From Achromobacter sp. MYb9 (GTDB lineage: Bacteria > Pseudomonadota > Gammaproteobacteria > Burkholderiales > Burkholderiaceae_B), in NCBI RefSeq assembly GCF_002975275.1, contig NZ_PCOQ01000003.1, forward strand, positions 62,001-126,000: DNA of 64,000 bases, in the 5' to 3' direction. Within the stretch, counting starts at the first letter, position 1, and each line of letters begins with the position of its first letter. The position numbers and the translations under genes were made by a program. A model generated the notes under the pieces. The model was not told the DNA's origin, ran no database searches, and was given only the letters and a program-made list of their open reading frames with translations. This document shows, one piece after another, positions 1 to 8,295 of this stretch.

Positions 1-23
1 CACACCCTTCCTCGATGCCTGCT

Positions 24-69
24 CCCGACCCGAAGCAGTCCTTCGACTCTCCCGAAAGCAGTCATTCGA
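24..69. repeat. Short imperfect direct repeat
   Basis: Two imperfect tandem copies lie just beyond the stop of the first gene: CCCGACCCGAAGCAGTCCTTC from 24 and TCCCGAAAGCAGTCATTCGA from 50. Both share a CCGAA(A)GCAGTC(A/C)TTCGA core. A similar string, GCTCCGACCCGAAGCGGTC, occurs at about 815-833 in the noncoding stretch before the LysR gene. The function is unknown. It may be a degenerate intergenic repeat. Confidence 0.4.
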
Positions 70-480
70 TTAGAGGCTCATCGAAAGGAAGAGACGCTTC
101 CCTTGGCTCGTCGCTTCCCGAGCAAACTTAGTCAAAGCTTCAACAAGCGGCTCGATGGCCGGCCCATCGGCGCCCATGTGCACCATTTCGTCATGTTTGG
201 CCCAGACAGCCGATATGCCTGGAATGGCTTCTGACTGCGCGGCTGAAAGCCTGCGCACAAAGTCCTCTGGGAACTCGAAGACCCATCGCTCTTGCGTGTG
301 CGCACGAAGGTGCTTTTCGCCTTCAAATTCTGTCGCGGTCGTTCCGCCGAGCGCGGACCATAGTCCGGCCAGCACCATGTTGTCCAAAGCTTTGAACTTC
401 AAGATTGGCCAGTTGGCCGACTCGCCAGAGAGAATCGCGGGGATGTCTTCAGTAGAGGCAACCAGGATATCTGTAAGCAT
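70..480 (-). CDS. Hypothetical protein, 136 aa
   Basis: A 136-residue soluble-looking protein with no signal peptide, membrane segment or motif that I recognise. It is mildly acidic, has a Trp-rich middle (NWPILKF, ERWVFEFPEDFVRRL) and ends in SMSL. Coding is supported by an uninterrupted frame with balanced composition, but an overlapping frame on the other strand is also open for most of its length. It stands alone: the next 470 bases hold no convincing gene and the upstream LysR gene is separately transcribed. It could be a small accessory gene of the patchwork region. No function is proposed. Confidence 0.55.
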   Translation of the reverse strand: MLTDILVASTEDIPAILSGESANWPILKFKALDNMVLAGLWSALGGTTATEFEGEKHLRAHTQERWVFEFPEDFVRRLSAAQSEAIPGISAVWAKHDEMVHMGADGPAIEPLVEALTKFAREATSQGKRLFLSMSL

Positions 481-950
481 GTTCAGTGAACCCTAATTTG
501 TTTGGATGGTAGTGCCGTCGCATTTGACCCGAAGTGGGATGTGCTCGCACGCTGACTGTGTCTGAATGGCTTCTGCGTTTAGAGGGCAAGATAGCATCCG
601 GCAAGCGACGGGCGTTATTCGCGCGACACGAGGGGTGTCAGATGCCCACAACGCAAGCCGGCATTGCGATCTTGGCGAATAGCAATGCCCTGCGCGCACC
701 TAAATTCCGGTACTACCCCTCTGGCACAAATAGCTCTTGAATGCGTTTTACACACCATACGGACCCCGATCTCCTGCGACCGTGCCTGGCCGAAGGAGGC
801 CATCGTGAACGTCCGCTCCGACCCGAAGCGGTCTCGCCCATCGGGGCAGATTCGCGGTTCTCCCGGCACTGCACCGGTGGTGCATGTTTGTGGTTCTGTG
901 GTGATTATGTCAGCAGTAAGTCCGTGATCGGCACCGCAAACATGAGTGGA
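481..950. other. Noncoding stretch between hypothetical gene and LysR gene
   Basis: About 470 bases without a convincing gene. Several short open frames exist on both strands, but none has a plausible start context or recognisable product. The only structure seen is one copy of the CCCGAAGC(A/G)GTC-type motif near 815-833, resembling the direct repeats at 24-69. The stretch probably carries remnants of earlier insertions. Confidence 0.5.
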
Positions 951-1859
951 CTAATCGAGCATTCCTTGGCTGCCAAGCTCAATCAGCTCGTCAACGACAT
1001 AACGGATCTTGGGGCGAAGGTGAGAGGCAGCTGGCCATACGGCATAGACTTCGATCAGATCCTGGGTACAGTCATCAAGCACCGTCACCAACGAGCCAGC
1101 ATCAAGGTGTTCCTGCAATAGCGACAATGGCATCTGGCATAAGCCCAGACCTGCAATGGCAGCATCAATGATCGCGATCCCGTCGTCAATCTGGTGTGTG
1201 GGCGGAGGCACGAAACGCGATGGAACGCCATGAATATTGACCCGCCAGGACAGCGGCTGTCCGGAGCGGTACCCGACGATGCCATGATGGTTCTGCACTT
1301 CATCAAGATGTTGGGGAGGTGGATTCTGTCGCAGGTAGGTCGGAGAAGCGCAGATCGCCCATCTTTGCGCCGTCAACCGTCGCGCTACCAATCCCGTGGA
1401 ATCTTTGGGATCCCCGAAGCGGATGGCTAGATCGATACCCTCTTCGATAGGGTCGACAAGCCGGTCGGTGAAGGTGAGCGTGAACTCTAGCGCTGGGTAC
1501 TTACGTCCGATCTTTAGCAGAATCGGCAACATGACCTTTCGGCCAAACGCCACCGGCATGTCGATTCGCAGTCGCCCCGAGGGGTTTTTACCCCCCGATG
1601 TGAGCGCAGCCTCGGCCGCAGTGATTTCGTTTAGAGCGGCGGAGCAGGCGGCGAAGTAAGCCTGCCCATCGGCTGACAAGGTGAGCTTGCGCGTGGTGCG
1701 ATGGAAGAGCTTTACGCCCAGCCGCTCTTCCAGCCTGGCAATTGATTTACCCACTGCGGACTTGGAAATCCCGAGCCGCTCTGCGGCCTCAGTAAAGCTC
1801 ACCGATTGAGCAGAAACCACGAATGTCGCGATGCCACTGAGTGGCTCCAGAGGAAGCAT
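951..1859 (-). CDS. LysR-family transcriptional regulator
   Basis: A LysR-type DNA-binding regulator. The N-terminal winged helix-turn-helix is typical (SFTEAAERLGISKSAVGKSI, then LEERLGVKLFHRTTRKLTLS). The effector-binding domain follows, starting at SGRLRIDMPVAFGRKVMLPI. I chose the ATG at 1859, giving 302 residues, because it leaves the usual short lead before the HTH. In-frame ATGs at 1871 and 1904 lengthen the protein to 306 or 317, and none of the three has a clear ribosome site. It is divergent from the MFS gene at 2044 with about 180 bp between them, the standard layout for a LysR regulator controlling its neighbour and itself. The inducer is unknown. Confidence 0.9.
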   Translation of the reverse strand: MLPLEPLSGIATFVVSAQSVSFTEAAERLGISKSAVGKSIARLEERLGVKLFHRTTRKLTLSADGQAYFAACSAALNEITAAEAALTSGGKNPSGRLRIDMPVAFGRKVMLPILLKIGRKYPALEFTLTFTDRLVDPIEEGIDLAIRFGDPKDSTGLVARRLTAQRWAICASPTYLRQNPPPQHLDEVQNHHGIVGYRSGQPLSWRVNIHGVPSRFVPPPTHQIDDGIAIIDAAIAGLGLCQMPLSLLQEHLDAGSLVTVLDDCTQDLIEVYAVWPAASHLRPKIRYVVDELIELGSQGMLD

Positions 1860-1949
1860 AAAAAAGCCCATATTGTTGACAAAAACTCTACAGACATACT
1901 CCATAGAAGGAGTTTATCAATCTATATGTCAACTTTAACATTCGCCCTG

Positions 1950-1964
1950 AGTTGCATAACAACT
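1950..1964. promoter_or_regulatory. Inverted repeat, candidate LysR operator
   Basis: A perfect 5-bp inverted repeat AGTTG-N5-CAACT sits between the divergent LysR and MFS genes. Its size and place fit a LysR-type binding site. Assignment is by position only. Confidence 0.4.
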
Positions 1965-2043
1965 GCATCAGAGTGCCAGATTTTTGACGACCGACGTCAC
2001 TGTTAAGTACTGGCTCGCTTCCGTTTCCTAGCTGGAGAACTTC

Positions 2044-3234
2044 ATGCCCCTCGCTATTTGGGCCCTTGCCATTGGTGCCTTCGGCATCGGCACCACCGAG
2101 TTTGTGATCGCCGGGCTGCTGCCCTCGATCGCTGCTGAATTCGGCGTCTCTATTCCTCAAGCCGGACAACTGGCCACAGCCTACGCGCTGGGCGTGTTTT
2201 TCGGTGCTCCGCTGTTGATTGTCTTGGGCGGCAAGTTGCCGCGTAAAGCCATGATGATCAGCCTGATGGTGTTGTTCGTCGTAGGCAACCTGATCACCGC
2301 TGCGGCACCAAGCCTGGGTCTGGCGATGATTGGTCGGATCGTGACGTCCTTGACCCACGGTGCGTTCATCGGGGTGGGGTCGATCCTGGCAGCTGATCTC
2401 GTGGCTCCGAACAAGCGTGTGAGCGCCATTGCCTTCATGTTTTCGGGCATGGCTCTGGCGACCTTGATCGGCGTGCCTGCTGGCACGTGGTTGAGCCAAT
2501 TCGTCTCGTGGCGGGCTACCTTCTATGCCATCACCGCCATCGGTATCGTCGCGCTACTGGCAGTGTGCTTCCTGGTTCCGAAAACCAAGGCTGTCAAGGC
2601 GCCGCCGGTCAAGAAGGAACTCGCAGCGTTCAAGAACAGCCGTGTGCTGCTCGCCATGGGCATCACAGTGTTCGGGCCTGCGGCATTCTTTACGTCCATC
2701 ACTTACATCGCTCCGATGATGACCGGTGTCGCTGGCTTCTCGGAAAGTGCAGTGGTGTGGCTCATGGCCGCCTTCGGCGTGGGCTTGTTCCTGGGCAACT
2801 CGCTGGGCGGCAAGTTCGCGGACAAGGCGTTGATGCCACTTCTGTACATAACTCTCCTGGGCCAGTCCGTGGTGCTCTTCTTCTTCAGCTTCGCTGCGGT
2901 CAACCAGTGGCTCTCGGTCATCTGCATCACGCTGATGGCAGGGTTCGGCTTCGCGACGGTCTCGCCGATACAGAAGCTGGTCTTGGATAAAGCCAAAGCC
3001 GCCGGTGCGCCAACGCTGGCCGCCGCCGTCAACATCGGCCTTTTCAACCTTGGCAACGCCATTGGCGCTTGGGTTGGAGGATGGGTCATCAGTGCTGGCC
3101 TTGGCCTAGTCGCCCCGAACTGGGCAGGTGGTGTGCTGTCATTGATCGCACTGGGGTTCGCCGTAATCTCCGGAGCTCTGGATCGGCGCGACAGCAAGCG
3201 TGAATCCCGGGGGGCACTGGCGGCTGCGCGATGA
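2044..3234 (+). CDS. MFS drug/sugar efflux transporter, AraJ/YdhP-like (DHA1)
   Basis: A 396-residue, very hydrophobic 12-helix major facilitator. The opening segment ALAIGAFGIGTTEFVIAGLL is characteristic of the AraJ/YdhP branch of DHA1 exporters, which expel sugars, arabinosides or drugs by proton antiport at the inner membrane. The loop between helices 2 and 3 (GGKLPRKAMM) matches the MFS G-x-L-x-x-R/K loop. The start at 2044 is supported by a GGAGA ribosome site at about 2034-2038. It is divergently arranged with the LysR gene, which probably regulates it. The substrate cannot be read from the sequence. Confidence 0.88.
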   Translation: MPLAIWALAIGAFGIGTTEFVIAGLLPSIAAEFGVSIPQAGQLATAYALGVFFGAPLLIVLGGKLPRKAMMISLMVLFVVGNLITAAAPSLGLAMIGRIVTSLTHGAFIGVGSILAADLVAPNKRVSAIAFMFSGMALATLIGVPAGTWLSQFVSWRATFYAITAIGIVALLAVCFLVPKTKAVKAPPVKKELAAFKNSRVLLAMGITVFGPAAFFTSITYIAPMMTGVAGFSESAVVWLMAAFGVGLFLGNSLGGKFADKALMPLLYITLLGQSVVLFFFSFAAVNQWLSVICITLMAGFGFATVSPIQKLVLDKAKAAGAPTLAAAVNIGLFNLGNAIGAWVGGWVISAGLGLVAPNWAGGVLSLIALGFAVISGALDRRDSKRESRGALAAAR

Positions 3235-3290
3235 GCTCTGCAGGTCATAGGTTGCTAGGAATCAAATTCACCACATGAGGAACGAAGGAA

Positions 3291-3464
3291 ATGACAGCAA
3301 TATCGGTACTTGACCTGATGATGATCGGCGAAGGTCGAACGTTCTCGGACACTATGGATGGCGCACTCGCACTGGCCCGCCACGTTGAGAAGCACGGCTT
3401 CAAACGTTACTGGGTCGCCGAGCATCACAACATGCCGGGTAGACTCACCGCTCTTCCATTCTGA
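3291..3464 (+). pseudogene. Truncated luciferase-like (LLM) flavin oxidoreductase, N-terminal fragment
   Basis: A good start (GGAACGAAGGAA then ATG at 3291) opens a 57-residue frame. Its first 50 residues match the N-terminus of LLM-class FMN-dependent oxidoreductases: SVLDLMMIGEGRTFSDTMDG, then RHVEKHGFKRYWVAEHHNMP. After AEHHNMPG the frame runs into unrelated residues and stops at 3464. Family members have about 330 residues, so more than 80 percent of the enzyme is missing. The GNAT gene begins immediately after, so the joint lies near 3440. It is very unlikely to be functional. Confidence 0.8.
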
Positions 3465-3476
3465 TATGTGGCCACT

Positions 3477-3932
3477 ATGTTCTCCCAAATGAACGTCCGA
3501 CCCGCCTCTCGTGAAGACATCGATTCGATCATTGAGCAGGATCCGATTGCCAAGCACGAACTGGGTAGGAGGGTGTTTATCGCCGATGCGGTGGCCGCTG
3601 GCCAATGCTGGGTCGCAGTAGAAGCGATGGGTGCTTCGGCGCTGATCGGTTACGGGGTACTAAACAAGTCCTTTTTCGAAAACAACTTCGTCCCGCTGAT
3701 CGTCGTCAAGGTCTCGGCACGTCGCCGTGGGGTGGCTACAGCAATCATGACCGCGCTGGAGTCGCAATGCGCAGGAAAATTGTTCACGTCGACAAATACG
3801 TCGAACATCGCGATGCGCCAATTGCTCAAGCGGCTTGGCTTTGTCGAAAGCGGTTGGATTGAAAATCTGGATGACAACGACCCCGAACTTGTGTTTGTGA
3901 AGCGCAAGCCCGCTCCCGCCCCGAAGCGGTAA
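3477..3932 (+). CDS. GNAT-family N-acetyltransferase
   Basis: A protein of about 151 residues with the GNAT fold. The acetyl-CoA pyrophosphate loop is seen in VKVSARRRGVATAIMTALE (R-R-x-G-x-A type). A later segment, TNTSNIAMRQLLKRLGFVES, matches the 'N...A..L..K.GF' signature. The opening NVRPASREDIDSI is the usual first strand and helix. Start choice is uncertain: GTG at 3468 or ATGs at 3477 and 3489 are in frame without an obvious ribosome site. It follows directly on a truncated LLM gene. The acceptor substrate is unknown. Confidence 0.82.
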   Translation: MFSQMNVRPASREDIDSIIEQDPIAKHELGRRVFIADAVAAGQCWVAVEAMGASALIGYGVLNKSFFENNFVPLIVVKVSARRRGVATAIMTALESQCAGKLFTSTNTSNIAMRQLLKRLGFVESGWIENLDDNDPELVFVKRKPAPAPKR

Positions 3933-4077
3933 TTTCGTCGAGGCGCAGAGAGGGCGTCCGGTTTTCGCCGAAAAAGCACTGACCCTATTTAGTCAGAAGC
4001 ATTTAGGGGGACATCGTGCGACTGACGACGCTGAGCAACGTAAAATATCAGGCTTCCAGCCTCAACATGCTTCCCTT

Positions 4078-4368
4078 ATGAACCTTGAACGACTGCGTCG
4101 CGAGTTTCCCGACTTCGACATAACAACCCTGCCCACCCTACCCGAAGGGTATTTCGACGCGTCGAGCTACATCGACGCAGCTCCCTCATTCGAGAACGAG
4201 GAGGGCACTTTGAAAGTGTATGTCGACTACGCCAACTATGCCGACCGCGCATCCGGCAGGAGCCAGCGCTACTGCGTTTCTCGCTACGACGAGGAAGCTG
4301 GCGACTTCGAGGACGTCGCCCTGTCGACGAACGATTGGGCCGAAGTCATTCGCTTCCTGAGCGCCTGA
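4078..4368 (+). CDS. Hypothetical protein, 96 aa
   Basis: A small, strongly acidic protein (ENEEGTLKVYVDYAN; DEEAGDFEDVALSTNDW) with no signal peptide or membrane helix. The composition suggests a compact folded protein rather than noise, and the frame ends just before a strong hairpin that could serve as its terminator. I do not recognise a family. It lies alone between the GNAT gene and the convergent flavin monooxygenase gene. Confidence 0.55.
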   Translation: MNLERLRREFPDFDITTLPTLPEGYFDASSYIDAAPSFENEEGTLKVYVDYANYADRASGRSQRYCVSRYDEEAGDFEDVALSTNDWAEVIRFLSA

Positions 4369-4380
4369 ACGCCTTCGCCA

Positions 4381-4421
4381 GGGGCGATCGGTTTCCGCTC
4401 CGATCGTCGGATGATCGCCCC
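4381..4421. terminator. Hairpin between convergent genes, probable bidirectional terminator
   Basis: A perfect 9-bp inverted repeat, GGGGCGATC (4381-4389) and GATCGCCCC (4413-4421), lies in the 62-bp gap between the stops of the hypothetical gene and the flavin monooxygenase. There is no long T-tract on either side. Confidence 0.6.
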
Positions 4422-4430
4422 CAGCGCACG

Positions 4431-5657
4431 TCATTCAATACGGTACAGGCTACCGAAGCCTCCGCCTTGCGCTGGCGTGCTGTCGCTGCAGCCTGGCATT
4501 GGCAGACCCTGCCCCCATCCGGCGGTCAAGACCTGCACGTCACGCACGGGATCGGACGCCTTGGCCCGCTCGTTGCGCATGCGGCAGATTTCAGGATCGG
4601 TGGCGAATAGCCCGCGAGCGAAGACCCGACCTTGCTCCGCCAGCTTTGCAGTTTTGGGGCTGCGGATCTTCGTGAACGCCCGAAAGGCCTCATCCAGGTT
4701 GCCGCTTGCGCCATCCAGGCACCGGACCAAATGCCACGCATCCTCCAACGCCTGGCAGGCCCCTTGCCCCGACGTCGGCAACGGCGCGTGTGCGGCGTCC
4801 CCAACCAGAAGTACATTCGCCCGACTCCACGTATGCAGCGGCTCCAGGTCATGCACCGCAATCAGCCGGATGGCATTTGCGGGCGTGGCACGGATAATAT
4901 GCGCGACCGGTTCGGGCCATCCCGCGAACAGATCTTCGACCTCCTTGCGTATATCTGCAGTCGGTATGGCTTCCGATAGGGGCCGAACCTGGGCTGCAGC
5001 CCAATACACCAGTTGGGGGCGAATCGCGACGCAACCAAAGCGCTCGCCAGCCCCCCAGAAATCCCGAATCGAAATGTCGTCCACCAGCGCATGCTGCCCC
5101 TGCGCTACGCCAATCCAGTTCACGAAGCCCTGATAGACAGGGGTGTTGTCACCCGCGACAAACTTGCGAGCCACGGAATCCATGCGGCCGTCGGCGCCAA
5201 TGAGCAGATCCGGGCGGATGCTCGCACCATTCTCGAAATGGGCCACAGCCTTGCCATTGGCATCCAGCTCAATACCCGCCGCCCGGTGTCCGAACTCCAC
5301 CGGTATCCCGGCCCGGGCTACATGATCTAGTAACACCTCCTGCAAGTGCCGGCGTAGCACCGTGTAGGTCGGGTATCCCATCGTCCGGTCCAGCAAGGCA
5401 ATATCGAGGCCTCCCAGTGCATTGCCCGCAGCATCCTGGCGGCGCATTGTCAGCGGTCGACCGCCAATGGCGTCGATGTCTTGCAACAGCCCCAGTTCTT
5501 CCAGCACAAAGCTGGCATTCGGCCAAAGCGTCACGCCGGCCCCCATGGTTGCCGGCTCCGTCCGGCGCTCATAGACCCGAGGGCTGTAACCTCGCTTGCG
5601 CAAAGCCAATGCCACGCTCAGGCCCGCGATGCCGCCGCCAAGTATTCCAATTTCCAC
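4431..5657 (-). CDS. FAD-dependent aromatic-ring monooxygenase (class A flavoprotein hydroxylase)
   Basis: A 408-residue class A flavin monooxygenase. It shows all three family signatures: the N-terminal dinucleotide fold GILGGGIAGLSVALALRKRG, the DG motif LLIGADGRMDSVARK and the GD motif VLLVGDAAHAPLPTSGQGAC. Length and the stretch GAGVTLWPNASFVLEELGLL resemble salicylate- or urate-hydroxylase-like (HpxO-like) enzymes, which hydroxylate an aromatic or heterocyclic ring with NAD(P)H and O2. The start is GTG at 5657 with AGGAGAG upstream. It is divergent from a LysR gene 139 bp away, its likely regulator. The substrate is not determinable here. Confidence 0.88.
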   Translation of the reverse strand: MEIGILGGGIAGLSVALALRKRGYSPRVYERRTEPATMGAGVTLWPNASFVLEELGLLQDIDAIGGRPLTMRRQDAAGNALGGLDIALLDRTMGYPTYTVLRRHLQEVLLDHVARAGIPVEFGHRAAGIELDANGKAVAHFENGASIRPDLLIGADGRMDSVARKFVAGDNTPVYQGFVNWIGVAQGQHALVDDISIRDFWGAGERFGCVAIRPQLVYWAAAQVRPLSEAIPTADIRKEVEDLFAGWPEPVAHIIRATPANAIRLIAVHDLEPLHTWSRANVLLVGDAAHAPLPTSGQGACQALEDAWHLVRCLDGASGNLDEAFRAFTKIRSPKTAKLAEQGRVFARGLFATDPEICRMRNERAKASDPVRDVQVLTAGWGQGLPMPGCSDSTPAQGGGFGSLYRIE

Positions 5658-5796
5658 GCTGATTCTCTCCTGTCCATACGGTGCTCGATGGCGGGCTAAT
5701 CACCTCGCATCGAACAAAATGGCATCTTAGATTTCGTCAAAACAGAGAACTAGCATGCAAAAATGGGACGATTTCATACCTTAATCGGGATAATCA

Positions 5797-6702
5797 ATGC
5801 GCGATGCGCTCGATCTGAATACCGTCCGCGTCTATACAGCAGTTGTTGATGAGCAGAGCTTTGCCGGCGCATCGCGTCTTTTGGCTATCCCTTCATCCAA
5901 CGTCAGCCGCCACGTTGCCAACCTGGAACGTAAACTCGGCACACGCTTGCTGGAACGAAGTACCCGCCATCTGCGTATGACGGAAGCCGGTCGGCTGCTC
6001 TACGAACGCGCCAAGCCCTTGCTCGACACTCTGCTCTCCACGCAGGAAGAGCTTGGTGCGGTACAGCGCGAACTGCGGGGTCCTTTGAAAATGTGCATGC
6101 CCGGCGAAGCGCCAAGGCTGCTGGCCCCCATCCTCGCCGAATTCTGTAGCCTCCATCCAGGCATCGAACTGGAATGCGATACCCGGATGACCGGACTGGA
6201 TGTGCTTCGAGAGGACGTTGACCTTTCCATCGTCTTTCACCGGGGCCATCAAGAGGACAGTGCCTTCATCACCCGCGAACTCGCCACACTGCCCAGCATC
6301 GTGGTTGCCGCCCCCTCCTTGCTGGCCAGGACCGGCATGCCACGCCATGTTCGCGAGCTGAAGTCTCTACCCTGTATCACTACCCTCAGTGCGCTGAAGG
6401 GCCAGCCCTGGCAGTTTCAGGACGCCGCCGGCGAAATCGTCAAGGTGCCGGTACGCAGCCGGTACCGCGTCAACAGCGGAGAGTTGGCCGTGGCAGGCGC
6501 ACGCCAAGGTATCGGCTTCGCGATTGTGGCGGCCTATCCCTGCCAGGAAGACCTTGCTACGGGTCGATTGCTCGAGGTACCACTGGACCTGTGTCCCGCC
6601 CCCCTGCAATTGCTAGGGGCATACAGCCATCGCCATTCCGTGACTGCGCGTGTTCGGGCGCTGCTGGAATTGATACAGGTACGGTTGGCGGGATCGGCAT
6701 GA
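5797..6702 (+). CDS. LysR-family transcriptional regulator
   Basis: A 301-residue LysR regulator. The HTH is in RVYTAVVDEQSFAGASRLLA and SNVSRHVANLERKLGTRLLE, followed by the effector domain from GPLKMCMPGEAPRLLAPILA. Its length is normal for the family. It is divergent from the flavin monooxygenase gene, which it probably controls. Its 3' end is overlapped antisense by the broken ADP-ribosylglycohydrolase frame, meaning that the neighbour was joined on at or just after this gene's stop. Confidence 0.9.
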   Translation: MRDALDLNTVRVYTAVVDEQSFAGASRLLAIPSSNVSRHVANLERKLGTRLLERSTRHLRMTEAGRLLYERAKPLLDTLLSTQEELGAVQRELRGPLKMCMPGEAPRLLAPILAEFCSLHPGIELECDTRMTGLDVLREDVDLSIVFHRGHQEDSAFITRELATLPSIVVAAPSLLARTGMPRHVRELKSLPCITTLSALKGQPWQFQDAAGEIVKVPVRSRYRVNSGELAVAGARQGIGFAIVAAYPCQEDLATGRLLEVPLDLCPAPLQLLGAYSHRHSVTARVRALLELIQVRLAGSA

Positions 6703-7473
6703 CTTTTGCAGTCCTTCGTAGCTGCCGGTCGATAACAGGCAATGAATGGCCGACCAGAAGCTGTCGACCACATAGCCGGAGCCTTGAGGTGGATCGAAAC
6801 GGCCGTCCAGTACGATCTTCAACTCAGCTTCTTCCGCCAGGCCGGCATAACGTCCCAGCAATTCATCTTCCGCCGCGCGAACGGCATCGGGCGCCGACTG
6901 CCCTTCCAGAATGCCCATGGCCGTCAGGCAACACAGCGCGCAGCACAATTGCGCGCGTAGGTGTCCGTGCGTGATCAAGCTCTGCTTCATGGACAGGCGA
7001 ATCGCATTCTCCCGCGACGACGCCACCATCACCACTGACAAGCATCGCATCAACGACCCATTGCCATTGTCACGTTCATCCGCGGGACCGGCGACGGCAG
7101 GTGCGGTGCCCGAACCCAACGCTTGAAATGCCCGCTGGGTTTGCAATCCGATATCAAAGACGTTGCCGTCCGGGGTGAATTTCCCGTGCCGGGCCCAGTC
7201 AAGCAGATTGATTGCGAATGCGTCGAGATCGAGATCCCCATCCTGCAATAGCGCATCCAACAGAGCGAGCGCTTGCGCGCCGTCATCGCTCCATGTGCCC
7301 GCAGGGACGCCGCCATGGGCTCGATCGAAGCCAGCGGGCGGCACCATCTCGATGTCGGGGGGCGAAGGGATGGACTCCGGCCCGTGGAATTCGTACGGAA
7401 CGCCTAGGGCGTCGCCCACCAACAGGCCAAAAAGGCATCCGCGCAGGCGGCCCTGGTTCGTGTTGATTGTCAT
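6613..7473 (-). pseudogene. ADP-ribosylglycohydrolase family gene, 3'-truncated
   Basis: The N-terminal three quarters is a clear ADP-ribosylglycohydrolase (DraG/ARH fold): GRLRGCLFGLLVGDALGVPY, the metal-site segment GTWSDDGAQALALLDALL, then DERDNGNGSLMRCLSV and SGYVVDSFWSAIHCLLSTGS. Intact members continue after this point with a second metal-binding motif of the D-D-T-D-T type, which is absent. After GSYEG, at about 6706, the frame becomes an unrelated tail read antisense from the LysR gene and stops at 6613. Without the second motif the di-metal site cannot form, so I call it a remnant. The TetR gene lies upstream on the same strand. Confidence 0.75.
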
Positions 7474-7530
7474 TGGGAGATGCTGCTCATATCACTGCTA
7501 TTGGCACGGGTGGTGTCAACGCTTTTACGC

Positions 7531-8157
7531 TTAATCAGTCGGCTGCGCCGGACCTTCTTCCAACATGCTTAGCAGGCCGATGATCAGCGCCTGCATGCCC
7601 TGGTCAAGCTCCACTTCCATCTCTGACTCTTCCGCGGCGCGCGCCTCGTCCACGACCGGCTCTTTCCCCGCGACCGTGTACACCGTATCGGCTACCGCCA
7701 GGCCGTGGAAGGCCACGGTTGCCAGCAGGATTCGGGACTGTTCCTTTGAAATGCCGTACGCGCTGGCGATATGGCGCTGGTGCCCGTCTATTTTCGCAAG
7801 CATGGCCGGCGTTGCCGCCAATCTGCGGATCACGTAGGGCGTCACGCCCGGGTGGGCTTTCACGAACTCTCTTGCCGACGTGGCGAACAGGGTCAGGTAT
7901 TGCTTCAACCCGCCGGCGCCGTTGCTACAGGCCTGGGGGATCTCCCAGCGGCTGAAGATCTCATCGGCGACCAGGCGCTTGAGCTCCTGGAGGCTGGGCA
8001 CGTGCTTGTAGAGCGCCATGTGGCTGACGCCCAGCGCCGCCGCAACGCCCACAAAGGTGATATTGGGCAGGCCCAACGCGATGCCGGCATCGGCGATCCG
8101 CTCGCGAGTGATGGTGGGAGGCCGTCCCCGCGTGGTGCGGCGCTCTGGCGGCTGCAT
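7531..8157 (-). CDS. TetR-family transcriptional regulator
   Basis: A 208-residue TetR regulator. The N-terminal HTH runs from RGRPPTITRERIADAGIALG to LGVSHMALYKHVPSLQELK, followed by a helical ligand domain. I chose the ATG at 8157 because AGAGGGAACAG stands at the right distance upstream. An in-frame start at 8208 would add 17 unlikely residues. It is divergent from the siderophore-uptake operon, whose promoter region carries a 20-bp direct repeat and a Fur-like box, so the operon may answer both to iron and to this regulator's ligand. Confidence 0.88.
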   Translation of the reverse strand: MQPPERRTTRGRPPTITRERIADAGIALGLPNITFVGVAAALGVSHMALYKHVPSLQELKRLVADEIFSRWEIPQACSNGAGGLKQYLTLFATSAREFVKAHPGVTPYVIRRLAATPAMLAKIDGHQRHIASAYGISKEQSRILLATVAFHGLAVADTVYTVAGKEPVVDEARAAEESEMEVELDQGMQALIIGLLSMLEEGPAQPTD

Positions 8158-8213
8158 GTCTGTTCCCTCTTCTTGATGACGTCTACCCAGCACTTTAACT
8201 TGCCCCATGAATA

Positions 8214-8264
8214 TTTAGTTTATTGGCATGCAACTAAAGCGTGATTTAGTTTATAGTAATGCAA
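8214..8264. promoter_or_regulatory. Tandem 20-bp repeats, candidate operator
   Basis: TTTAGTTTATTGGCATGCAA (8214-8233) and TTTAGTTTATAGTAATGCAA (8245-8264) match at 17 of 20 positions with a 31-bp period, about three helical turns. The first copy also forms the inverted repeat TTTAGTT/AACTAAA (8214-8220, 8232-8238). Lying between tetR and the uptake operon, it is a plausible binding region for the TetR protein. Confidence 0.55.
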
Positions 8265-8273
8265 ATAATTATC
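8255..8273. promoter_or_regulatory. Candidate Fur box
   Basis: AGTAATGCAAATAATTATC matches the 19-bp Fur consensus GATAATGATAATCATTATC at 14 positions by direct comparison. It sits 23 bp before the first gene of the ferric-siderophore operon, where an iron-responsive operator is expected. Confidence 0.6.
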
Positions 8274-8295
8274 ACCAACATCCCGGTATTTGTTC

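Noticed and set aside
1-70. Integron attC site next to the first small gene
   Set aside because: The repeats are direct, not the paired inverted core sites of attC, and no integrase or cassette series is visible.
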